Assembly: GCF_019856455.1 (NCBI RefSeq)
Contig: NZ_CP082205.1
Location: forward strand, 1,054,001-1,118,000
Length of the DNA: 64,000 nt
Direction of reading: 5' to 3'
DNA from: Streptococcus suis
Lineage (GTDB): Bacteria; Bacillota; Bacilli; Lactobacillales; Streptococcaceae
Part shown: piece by piece, positions 45,509 to 53,025 of the stretch
Layout: each line of letters begins with the position of its first letter
Position numbering within the stretch: position 1 is the stretch's first letter
Notes under the pieces: model-generated
The model's input: the letters and a program-made list of their open reading frames with translations, nothing else
Told to the model about the DNA's origin: nothing
Databases searched by the model: none
Translations under genes and position numbers: made by a program

Positions 45509-47203
45509 GTGGACGATGGTTATTCTGGTACAAATTTCCAAAGACCAAGTTTCCAGAATATGATAAAAGACATTGAAAGCGGTCTGATAAACTGCGTGAT
45601 TACGAAAGATTTATCCCGTCTGGGGAGAAACTATCTTGATTGTGGGTTATATCTGGAAGTTTTCTTCCCAGAGCATAACGTGAGGTATATAGCGGTCAAT
45701 GACGGCGTAGATACCTTGAATAAATCTGCTATGGACATCACGCCTTTCCGCAACATTTTAAACGAAATGTATGCCGCTGACATATCTGTTAAGATAAAAT
45801 CGGCATATCGGGCGAGGTTTCAACAGGGGAAATTCATGGGAACTACCGCCCCTTATGGCTATATCAAAGACCCTGCCGACCACAACCATCTGCTGATAGA
45901 TGATAAAGTGGCACATGTTGTAAAAGAGATATTCGACCTTGCATTAAAAGGGAATGGAGTTGCCAAAATTTGCAGACATCTTAATAAACAGCATATCCTA
46001 CGCCCTGCCGCTTATGCGGCGGAGCGTGGCGAAACAGGCTTTGAACGTCATTTTGAGGGGAACGAGGACAAACGCTATATTTGGAGTGGGAACAGCGTGA
46101 GGAGCATTTTAAGAAGCCCGATATATGCGGGAAATCTTGTAGGCTACAAACGGATTGCCGCCAATATGAAAAGCAAGAAACGCCCCTCTAAGCTGCCCGA
46201 AGAATGGGAAGTGATACCCAATACCCATGAGGGAATAGTCACGCAGGAGGAATTTGATATTGTCCAACAGCTTATTACAAGTCGTAGGCTTCCACAGAAC
46301 AAGGGAGGATTTGTAAATATTTTTGCAGGCGTTATCAAGTGTGTGGACTGCGGATGTGCTCTGCGGGCAATGAACGTACACAGGAGGAAACGCCCAGAGA
46401 TTATCGACTGTGTACAGTATTCATGTAATAATTATGCAAGAAACGGAAGAAGCGAGTGTAGTGCCCACAATATAGAAGCAAGGGATTTATTCAATGCCGT
46501 TCTTGCCGACATCAACTGTTTTGCGGATATGGCAGTGAATGATGAAAAGGCGGTCAGGGCCATAGAAAAGCGGCTCACGGAAACAGACCAGAGCAGGGCG
46601 AAAGCATTAGAGAAAGAACGTAAGAAGCTGAACAAACGCCTTGCGGAACTGGACAGGCTGTTTTCCTCTCTCTACGAGGATAAGGTCATGGAGCGTATTA
46701 CCGAGCGGAATTTTGAGATGATGTCGGGGAAATACCAGAAAGAGCAGCTTGAAATTGAAGCAAGGCTGAAAGAGGTGACGGAAACTCTTAATGAAAGCTA
46801 CGAGAAATCACGGGGAATCCGTGACTTCCTCGCCCTTATCCGAAATTATCAAGGCTTAAAAGAACTGGATGCAACAGTTATAAACGCACTCATAGACAAG
46901 ATACTTGTTTCGGAGCGTGAGAAGATGGCAGACGGAACAGTGAAGCAGGAAATCAAGATTTGCTATAAATTCATCGGCTTTGTCGATGAATTACATATCA
47001 TACCTACAAAACGGTGGGCAGCAATGCCCGCTAAAAATTGTACGGTGTGCGGCGTTGAATATGTCCCGGGCTCTGGTGCATCAAGGTATTGTCCTGCTTG
47101 TGCCAAGAAGATACGGAGGGAGAAATCAAACGAGAGCAAACGCAGGAGCAGAGAACAGAAAAGGATAGCATGTATGAACTGTCCGCAAAAAATGACCGAC
47201 TGA
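45509..47203 (+). pseudogene. Large serine recombinase, C-terminal fragment
   Basis: About 560 residues continue the recombinase from VDDGYSGTNFQRPSF: rest of the resolvase domain (VITKDLSRLGRNYLDCG), recombinase domain (YIKDPADHNHLLID), zinc ribbon (CVDCGCALRAMNVHRRKRP ... CSAHNIEARDLF), long coiled coil and Cys-rich tail. It lacks the catalytic serine, which lies on the fragment at 40951. Its stop codon TGA (47201-47203) contains the GA of the transposon end. Confidence 0.9.
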
Positions 47204-48155
47204 TATTGTACAGCGAAATGGTAGGCTCATCCGACAAGGGAACATGCACAATGAAGTAGAAATTTATCACTATATTACCAAAGGGAGCTTTGACAATTAC
47301 CTCTGGCAGACACAGGAGAATAAGCTCAAATATATCACGCAGATTATGACCTCAAAAGATCCTGTGAGATCAGCAGAAGATATTGATGAACAAACCATGA
47401 CCGCCTCAGACTTTAAGGCCTTGGCAACTGGAAACCCCTACCTCAAACTAAAAATGGAGTTGGAAAATGAACTAACAGTTTTAGAAAATCAAAAACGAGC
47501 CTATAATCGTTCCAAAGACGAATACCGCCACACAATTTCCTATTGCGAGAAGCACCTCCCCATTATGGAAAAACGGTTGAGCCAATACGATAAAGATATT
47601 GCCCAATCCCTAGCAACTAAACAGCTAGATTTTGTCATGCGGTTTGACAATCAGGCGATGGATAATCGTGCAGAAGCAGGGGACTATCTGCGAAAACTCA
47701 TTACCTATAACCGCTCAGAGACCAAGGAAGTTAAAACACTTGCCAGCTTTAGAGGATTTGATTTAAAAATGACTACACGAGGTCCTAGTGATCCTTTGCC
47801 AGAGACTGTTTCTTTGATGATTGTAGGCGATAACCAATATACAGTCGCTCTTGATTTGAAATCAGACGTGGGAACCATTCAACGGATTAGTAATGCCATT
47901 GACCATATTATAGATGACCAAGAAAAGACGCAAGAGCTGGTAAAGGATTTAAAAGATAAACTACGAGTAGCCAAAGTAGAAGTTGAAAAAGTCTTCCCCA
48001 AGGAAGAAGATTATCAGCTTGTAAAGGCTAAGTATGATGTTTTGGCTCCCTTGGTGGAAAAAGAAGCAGAGATTGAGGAGATAGATGCAGCTTTGGCCAA
48101 GTTTAGTGAAGATACAACACCTCAAAAGGAGCAACAAATAGCACTTGAGATATAA
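47202..48155 (+). pseudogene. Methylase-SNF2 helicase, C-terminal fragment (copy 2)
   Basis: The frame opens at the transposon junction with DIVQRNGRLIRQGN and matches the end of exon 2 at 29469, with roughly 15 differences in 303 residues (for example RAYNRS for RAFNRS). The motor domains are missing. The first ATG is at 47244 (MHNEVEIYHY), with no visible ribosome site, so it is probably not made as a functional protein. Confidence 0.85.
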
Positions 48156-48164
48156 GAAAAATGG

Positions 48165-48193
48165 CTGACAAATATTTTTGAACGCGGTAAAAT
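48165..48193 (+). promoter_or_regulatory. Vegetative promoter, copy 2
   Basis: CTGACA, 17 bases, TAAAAT, identical to the one at 30432. Confidence 0.7.
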
Positions 48194-48225
48194 GAAGTCA
48201 AGAAATCACAAAAGGAGAATAGATT

Positions 48226-48525
48226 ATGGCCCAAACACTAGAAGAAATGCGTTGTCAAATTGAAGAATGGTTGGCACAAGGCTTTACAAGCCCAGAGGCT
48301 AGAGCCAACTACCAAGCTTTAAAGGAACAGTATGAAGATGAAACTCTTGATTATAGCTTCTCAAAGCGTGAAATCACTGGACAGCTGGAACTCATCATCA
48401 CAAGTCGTGAGAATGATTTTCCAAGCTTAGATGAGGTGACGAAGGCAGAATACCTTGATTTGATTGCTCAACTAGATGAACTTGACCAGGAACAAGCCAA
48501 CTATTACCGTAAGCAATTAGCCTAG
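48226..48525 (+). CDS. ICE protein of unknown function (99 aa), copy 2
   Basis: Same protein as at 30493 with several substitutions (for example QTLEEMRCQIEEWLAQGF at the start). Small, charged, helical. The AAAAGGAG site and promoter are conserved, so both copies should be expressed. Function unknown. Confidence 0.7.
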   Translation: MAQTLEEMRCQIEEWLAQGFTSPEARANYQALKEQYEDETLDYSFSKREITGQLELIITSRENDFPSLDEVTKAEYLDLIAQLDELDQEQANYYRKQLA

Positions 48526-48538
48526 AAAGAGGTGTAAG

Positions 48539-48829
48539 ATGTTGGAACAAATTCTACAAAGCTTTCTGATTATCATAGCAATAGGACTGATGTTGCTTGT
48601 CCTTTATCAGATTGTGAAAGTTTCAGGTGCTTTATTTCTTATCGGACTCATCAGTGGAATAATCTTTATTGAAATCTATGGAATTTACCTCTTTTTTACA
48701 GAAAGATACCTTTATACAGAAGATTTAGCCACCAATGGTATTTGGAGTTTTACAGGATTTTTTATTGCTTTGAATCTATTTTTAGTTTTTAGTATTATTA
48801 TGAAGTGGTGGAGAAATAGAATAGTTTAA
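48539..48829 (+). CDS. Small three-helix membrane protein (96 aa), copy 2
   Basis: Counterpart of the gene at 30806; three hydrophobic segments and a KWWRNRIV tail are kept, and substitutions are conservative. A terminator follows directly. Function unknown. Confidence 0.7.
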   Translation: MLEQILQSFLIIIAIGLMLLVLYQIVKVSGALFLIGLISGIIFIEIYGIYLFFTERYLYTEDLATNGIWSFTGFFIALNLFLVFSIIMKWWRNRIV

Positions 48830-48835
48830 CACGGA

Positions 48836-48860
48836 GGATTACCAATAGGTAGTCCTTTTT
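48836..48860 (+). terminator. Terminator, copy 2
   Basis: GGATTACC pairs with GGTAGTCC (loop AATA), then TTTTT; the loop differs from copy 1 while the stem is kept. Confidence 0.8.
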
Positions 48861-48861
48861 C

Positions 48862-48896
48862 TTGTGATAAAATCTCCAAGTTAATCTTGTTATGAT
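48862..48896 (+). promoter_or_regulatory. ICE regulon promoter D (TTGTGATA class)
   Basis: TTGTGATA, seven bases, CAAG, and TATGAT 23 bases after TTGTGA. Its spacer differs from copy 1 at several positions, but the shared element is unchanged. Confidence 0.68.
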
Positions 48897-48924
48897 GTGG
48901 CTATCATTAATAAAGGAGTAAGCC

Positions 48925-49563
48925 ATGTTAAATAAAGTGAAAGCTCGATTTCTGATTGGAGTAGGAGGTTTAATCGCAGTCAGTTTTATGGTCATGATAG
49001 GCTATACGATTGGCTCACAATCCGTTTCAAAACAAACAGAGAACCAAATACGAGCAGAAGCCAATAAACTTGTGTCAAAGAAAAAGCAGGAGGAAAGAGC
49101 GACAGTCCTATCAGATGAGCTTGTCAAAGAATTTCTCACTCAATATTTCACCAAGGTCCAGCTAGGAGAAAATAACACTCGTATCAAGCCTTACATGACG
49201 GATTCGGCATTTTCAGAAGAGGAAGCAAATCAGAATAAAGCAATTAATCAAGTTTATAAAGATTATATGCTTGACTACCGATTTGAATCAGCCAGTATCT
49301 ATGTCAATACAGAAAGCCATGTTGCACTTGCGGAAGTTACCTATCAAGTGACCTATGTTTCTGATTTGAGTGAGCAACAACAGCGAACCACTCAGACAGA
49401 AATCAAGACGGTTATGTTATCCTACTCCAAAGTTTCCGACAAGCTCCTGGTTAATCAGTTGACCATTTGGAATGGGAAACTGGAGGACATGAAAGAAGCC
49501 ACAAATGGTGCTAATTCCAGCATACCAACGATCCAAGGAACTACAACAAGTGAGAACAACTAG
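48925..49563 (+). CDS. VirB8/TcpC-like conjugation protein (intact copy)
   Basis: A 212-residue protein with one N-terminal membrane helix (VGGLIAVSFMVMIGYTIG), a charged coiled stalk and an extracellular domain of about 130 residues resembling the NTF2-like VirB8/TcpC fold. Such proteins organise the T4SS core. It ends with a Ser/Thr/Asn-rich tail. The fold assignment is from pattern only. It is expressed from promoter D and followed by a terminator. Confidence 0.62.
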   Translation: MLNKVKARFLIGVGGLIAVSFMVMIGYTIGSQSVSKQTENQIRAEANKLVSKKKQEERATVLSDELVKEFLTQYFTKVQLGENNTRIKPYMTDSAFSEEEANQNKAINQVYKDYMLDYRFESASIYVNTESHVALAEVTYQVTYVSDLSEQQQRTTQTEIKTVMLSYSKVSDKLLVNQLTIWNGKLEDMKEATNGANSSIPTIQGTTTSENN

Positions 49564-49588
49564 CAGGAGACAGTCTTCTGCTTTTTTT
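49562..49588 (+). terminator. Terminator between the VirB8-like and DUF3991 genes
   Basis: AGCAGGAGA pairs with TCTTCTGCT (one G-T pair), followed by seven T. Confidence 0.8.
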
Positions 49589-49602
49589 GATAGGGAGACA
49601 AG

Positions 49603-50679
49603 ATGACACGAATTAAAATAGTAAAACAAAAGGCCATTTTAGATGTGGCTGAAAGTTTAGGTTATTCCTTCAGACGTTTATCAGGACACATTTATGAACA
49701 CCCAGACCATGATTCCTTTCGGATTTTTGCCGATACCAATACTTTCAAATGGTTTTCAAGAGATATACAAGGGGATGTGATTGACTTTGTTCAATTAGTG
49801 GCAGGTGTTACTTTCAAAGAGGCTGTATCCTATCTTGAAACTGGAGATTTTGAACAGGCTACGGTAATAGAAGAAACTTATCAACCGTTTCAATATTATT
49901 TGCATGAAGAGCCGTTTCAGCAAGCACGTATTTACTTAAAAGACATCCGTGGCCTAAGTGATCAGACTATCAATACCTTTGGTAGACAAGGATTGCTTGC
50001 TCAAGCTACTTATCAAGCGGAGTCGGTTTTAGTGTTTAAAAGCTATGACCATAATGGTGTCTTACAGGCCGCAAGCCTTCAAGGTCTCGTCAAAAATGAA
50101 GAAAAACACGATCGAGGTTATCTCAAAAAAATCATGAAAGGCTCAAAAGGCCATGTTGGTATTAGTTTCGATATTGGGAATCCCAAGAGACTCATTTTTT
50201 GTGAATCAGTTATAGATATGATGAGTTATTATCAACTTCACCAAAAGCAGCTATCAGATGTTCGCCTGGTGTCAATGGAAGGCTTAAAACTTTCAGTGAT
50301 TGCTTATCAGACTTTACGTCTAGCAGCCGAGGAACAAGGGAAATTGGCATTTCTAGATACAGTAAAACCAAGCAGACTTAGCCATTATCTTCAGGCAATA
50401 CAAGAGACGACAACCTTTTTTCAAACTCATTCAAACGTGCTAACATTGGCTGTTGATAACGATGAGGCAGGAAGAGAATTTTGTCAGAAACTGTCAGATA
50501 AAGGACTTCCAATCACCAAAGATTTACCACCATTGCAGGGACTGGAAACAAAGTCAGATTGGAATGATATTGTGAAGCAACAGAAGGAAATATCCTTAAG
50601 CAATCTTATTCAGTCAGCCCAGATACAAGCCATTAAGAATCATCCTCCACCAAAACGAGAGCGTGCTATGGAATTGTGA
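49603..50679 (+). CDS. DUF3991/toprim primase-like protein
   Basis: A 358-residue protein: N-terminal DUF3991-type region (HPDHDSFRIFADTNTFKWFSRDIQGDVIDFVQ, the zinc-finger-free primase-like fold) and C-terminal toprim domain (RLIFCESVIDMMSYYQL; LTLAVDNDEAGREFCQKL, giving the E and DxD residues). It probably makes primers for complementary-strand synthesis after transfer. Its stop codon lies in promoter E. Confidence 0.85.
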   Translation: MTRIKIVKQKAILDVAESLGYSFRRLSGHIYEHPDHDSFRIFADTNTFKWFSRDIQGDVIDFVQLVAGVTFKEAVSYLETGDFEQATVIEETYQPFQYYLHEEPFQQARIYLKDIRGLSDQTINTFGRQGLLAQATYQAESVLVFKSYDHNGVLQAASLQGLVKNEEKHDRGYLKKIMKGSKGHVGISFDIGNPKRLIFCESVIDMMSYYQLHQKQLSDVRLVSMEGLKLSVIAYQTLRLAAEEQGKLAFLDTVKPSRLSHYLQAIQETTTFFQTHSNVLTLAVDNDEAGREFCQKLSDKGLPITKDLPPLQGLETKSDWNDIVKQQKEISLSNLIQSAQIQAIKNHPPPKRERAMEL

Positions 50680-50708
50680 TAACAAAATCAAGTCCGCTAT
50701 CATAATCT
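50674..50708 (+). promoter_or_regulatory. ICE regulon promoter E (TTGTGATA class)
   Basis: TTGTGATAACAAAATCAAG is identical to promoter B over 19 bases; 23 bases after TTGTGA stands TAATCT. It overlaps the stop codon of the preceding gene. Confidence 0.62.
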
Positions 50709-50732
50709 AGAAAGGGACAAGGAGGACACCCT

Positions 50733-50960
50733 ATGAGTGTGATTGAACGTCTGGCTGAAAAAGTAGCTAGGCAAGAAGAAAAGGTCTCACGTGAGACAGA
50801 GAAATTGGAACACTATCGTGCCCAACTACAAACAGCTATGTACAGTACCTTTATCAAACGGCAACAATCTAGTCAGTTGTCATTTCATGAAGCACTAGAG
50901 CAAGCCTTTGGTAAAGAAACCACACTACACTCAAATTACAGAAATGAGGATACAGAATGA
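50733..50960 (+). CDS. Small coiled-coil ICE protein (75 aa)
   Basis: Charged coiled coil over residues 1-35 (VIERLAEKVARQEEKVSRE), then FIKRQQSSQLSFHEALEQAFG. No known domain is recognised. AAGGAGG precedes the ATG; its stop overlaps the next start (ATGA), so the two are coupled. Possibly a relaxosome or primase accessory, by position only. Confidence 0.68.
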   Translation: MSVIERLAEKVARQEEKVSRETEKLEHYRAQLQTAMYSTFIKRQQSSQLSFHEALEQAFGKETTLHSNYRNEDTE

Positions 50961-51346
50961 GTAAAACATGGAATTTTGATCAGCCACTAGACGATGTGAA
51001 ACCAACATCGTCCCATGAAGAACGAGCTAAAATCGCAGCACTCTTCCATAAACAGGATGAAAAACCAATTGAAGAAGTAGACTATGTGGCTGCTTTTGAA
51101 CAGCAACAAAAGGAGTCAGAATCTAAAGATGTACAGACGCCCGAATCAAAAGTTAAACAAAGCCAGCCGAAGAAAGTAAATATCACAAGCGACTATAAAC
51201 AACACTTGGCAGACACTATTGCACAAAACAACAAGGATATTTCAGCCTGTCAAAAGCAAATTGAAGAACTTCATCAATTGATTGATGAAAAGAAAATCCA
51301 AAATAAAAAGTTGCAGGCTATTTCAGTAGCCATTGATGATTTATAA
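50957..51346 (+). CDS. ICE protein of unknown function (129 aa)
   Basis: A polar protein with a disordered, Gln/Glu/Lys-rich middle and a C-terminal coiled coil (about residues 80-125). The start SKTWNFDQPLDDVKPT recalls the WNFD start of the protein at 20603 (MTWNFDTM), the only visible link. Function unknown. Confidence 0.66.
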   Translation: MSKTWNFDQPLDDVKPTSSHEERAKIAALFHKQDEKPIEEVDYVAAFEQQQKESESKDVQTPESKVKQSQPKKVNITSDYKQHLADTIAQNNKDISACQKQIEELHQLIDEKKIQNKKLQAISVAIDDL

Positions 51347-51378
51347 GTCAGGTAGTCCTATGCGGGCTACCTGACTTA
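51344..51378 (+). terminator. Hairpin after the 129-aa gene
   Basis: TAAGTCAGGTAG (51344-51355, including the stop codon) pairs perfectly with CTACCTGACTTA (51367-51378). No T run follows, so it may stabilise the mRNA or attenuate rather than fully terminate. Confidence 0.55.
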
Positions 51379-51396
51379 TAATTGAAGGAGAAGATA

Positions 51397-51687
51397 ATGA
51401 AATTTTTTCAAAAGAAAAAACAGAACCAGGATCAATTTAAACGACTGATTCATCGACTATCAGAGATGTCAGATAGTGAACTAACCAAAGTAGAGCAACT
51501 CCTAGATGTGGTCTTTGATTCAAGTTTCAAGTCTAGTGAGAGAGTGGAAATATCTAGGGACATTATAACCGATGAGGAACAAATTCTTGATAAGTCAATC
51601 CAAGAAGCGAAAAATAAACTGAATACTGAGCAGTTGGAGAAGCGAATAGAGGAGTTTAAGCAATCGAAGAAACCTAAAAACGGATAA
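51397..51687 (+). CDS. Small charged ICE protein (96 aa)
   Basis: A helical, highly charged protein (FKRLIHRLSEMSDSELTKVEQLLD) without recognised domain. ATG 51397 is preferred over TTG 51382 because GGAG precedes it. It is closed by a strong terminator and is the last gene before pezA. Confidence 0.65.
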   Translation: MKFFQKKKQNQDQFKRLIHRLSEMSDSELTKVEQLLDVVFDSSFKSSERVEISRDIITDEEQILDKSIQEAKNKLNTEQLEKRIEEFKQSKKPKNG

Positions 51688-51718
51688 TGCACCAAATATG
51701 GTGCGTTATCCGTTTTTT
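51680..51718 (+). terminator. Strong terminator before pezA
   Basis: ACGGATAATGCACCA pairs with TGGTGCGTTATCCGT (one mismatch), followed by six T. Confidence 0.88.
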
Positions 51719-51719
51719 A

Positions 51720-51728
51720 TGGTATAAT
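51720..51728 (+). promoter_or_regulatory. pezA extended -10 promoter
   Basis: TGGTATAAT gives an extended -10 (TGN-TATAAT) 29 bases before pezA; no -35 box is clear because the terminator stem occupies that place. Confidence 0.6.
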
Positions 51729-51756
51729 GAAAGCAAATATGAGGAGGTCTTTATCT

Positions 51757-52233
51757 ATGATCGGAGACAATATAAAATCACTACGCCGAACACACGATTT
51801 AACACAGCCAGAATTTGCGAAAATGGTTGGGATTTCACGCAATAGCCTGAGTCGCTACGAAAATGGTACCAGCACTGTTTCAACTGAACTCATCGACCGT
51901 ATTTGTCAGAAATTTAACGTTTCTTATGTCGATATTGTAGGAGAGGACAAGATGTTAACACCTGTCGAAGATTACCATCTGACTTTAAAAGTAGAAGTGA
52001 TAAAAGAACGTGGAGCAGCCATTTTATCAAAGCTTTATAGATACCAGGATAGTCAAGATATTGTTTTTGATGATGAATCTAATCCTTGGATTTTGATGAG
52101 TGATGACTTGGCCGAATTGATCAATACGAAAATTTACCTTGTCGCTACTTTCGATGAAATAGAGCGTTACAATGGCTATTTAGATGGTATAGAGCGGATG
52201 TTAGACATGGTGCATCATCGGGTGGTGGCTTAA
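51757..52233 (+). CDS. pezA: PezA-type antitoxin and repressor
   Basis: A 158-residue protein nearly collinear with PezA: XRE helix-turn-helix (IKSLRRTHDLTQPEFAKMVGISRNSLSRYENG) and the C-terminal antitoxin helices (NPWILMSDDLAELI ... ERYNGYLDGIERMLDM). It represses its operon and neutralises PezT. S. suis 89K islands carry the same pair as SezAT. ATG 51757 follows GAGGAGG; stop and pezT start overlap (TAATG). Intact, unlike its toxin. Confidence 0.93.
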   Translation: MIGDNIKSLRRTHDLTQPEFAKMVGISRNSLSRYENGTSTVSTELIDRICQKFNVSYVDIVGEDKMLTPVEDYHLTLKVEVIKERGAAILSKLYRYQDSQDIVFDDESNPWILMSDDLAELINTKIYLVATFDEIERYNGYLDGIERMLDMVHHRVVA

Positions 52234-52989
52234 TGAGACTGGAAGAATTTAGTGAGGCTGAGTTTCAGAAGGCCTTGCAGCGAACCATTCGGGCCTTAAC
52301 CCGAGGAAAGACGATTCCAGATCAACTTGCTTGGTGGACAAAGCGGAGCAGGTAAGACGACTATTCATCGTATCAAGCAAAAGGAATTTCAAGGTAATAT
52401 CATTATTATCGATGGTGACAGCTACCGTTCTCAGCATCCCAATTACTTAGCCCTGCAAGAAAAGTATGGCAAGGATAGCGTGGACTATACCAAGGGATTT
52501 GCAGGAAAAATGGTAGAACAGTTGGTTGATGAACTCAGTACGCAAGGCTACCATTTGCTGATTGAGGGAACCTTGCGAACTACTCAAGTTCCTCGTCAGA
52601 CTGCTCAATTATTATCTTCTAAAGGATACCAAGTTTCCTTAGCAGTGATTGGTACCAAACCAGAGCTTTCTTATCTCAGCACCTTGATTCGTTACGAAGA
52701 GCTTTATGCCATCGATCCGACTCAGGCTAGAGCAACACCAAAAGAACACCACGATGGGATTGTTGAGAACTTGGTTGATAACTTGAGGGAGTTAGAAAGT
52801 GAAAATCTCTTTGACCAGATTCAAATTTATCAAAGAGATAGAACTTGTATCTATGATTCTGAAACTGCTGAAGGTTCCGCAGCAGAAGTGCTACAAGAAT
52901 GCCTATTTGGAAAATGGAGCAAGGTAGAGGAGGAGATGGTGAAGGAGAGTGAACTCCTACTTAAGGAATTACTTGAGAAAAATAAATAA
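52233..52989 (+). pseudogene. pezT: PezT-type zeta toxin with frame break before the P-loop
   Basis: PezT phosphorylates UDP-N-acetylglucosamine and poisons wall synthesis. From ATG 52233 the frame reads MRLEEFSEAEFQKALQRTIR, then ALTRGKTIPDQ and stops at 52359. The remaining PezT (LLGGQSGAGKTTIHRIKQKEF ... to 52989) is in another frame from 52327. A loss of 3n+2 bases between PDQ and LLGG explains this. The Walker A, DGD and RATPKEHHD segments are preserved, but without the first 30 residues and a good start the toxin is probably not made. Confidence 0.85.
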
Positions 52990-53025
52990 TTGATTTTAAA
53001 GATAATATTTTTTTGGGGGTTAGAA

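Larger units (their letters stand above)
31806..47201 (+). mobile_element. Mobilizable transposon of the serine-recombinase type carrying tet(O), itself interrupted by an erm(B) segment
   Basis: The element runs from TGTAGGACGG next to GA (31804-31805) to the stop codon of its recombinase, where GA (47202-47203) marks the other junction; GA core dinucleotides are typical for TnpX/TndX-type recombinases. Contents: tnpV, tet(O), KTR gene, sigma-like regulators, ATPase, MobV relaxase, ParB, YdbC-like protein and recombinase. Much of it is visibly richer in GC than the ICE. It has its own relaxase but no secretion channel, so it could be mobilised by the host ICE. Confidence 0.85.
47202..49539 (+). 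repeat. Copy 2 of the 2.3-kb ICE duplication
   Basis: Same gene order as 29469-31805. It begins at GATATTGTACAGCG directly after the recombinase and remains matched to the GA at 49538-49539, after which this copy continues into the true end of the VirB8-like gene. It is thus the authentic continuation of the ICE, whereas copy 1 is cut by the transposon. Confidence 0.9.

Noticed and set aside
52990..53025. Start of the PHP-ATPase at TTG 52990 directly after pezT
   Set aside because: No ribosome site precedes it, and the extra residues are hydrophobic and unlike PHP N-termini; TTG 53026 has a GGGGG site.
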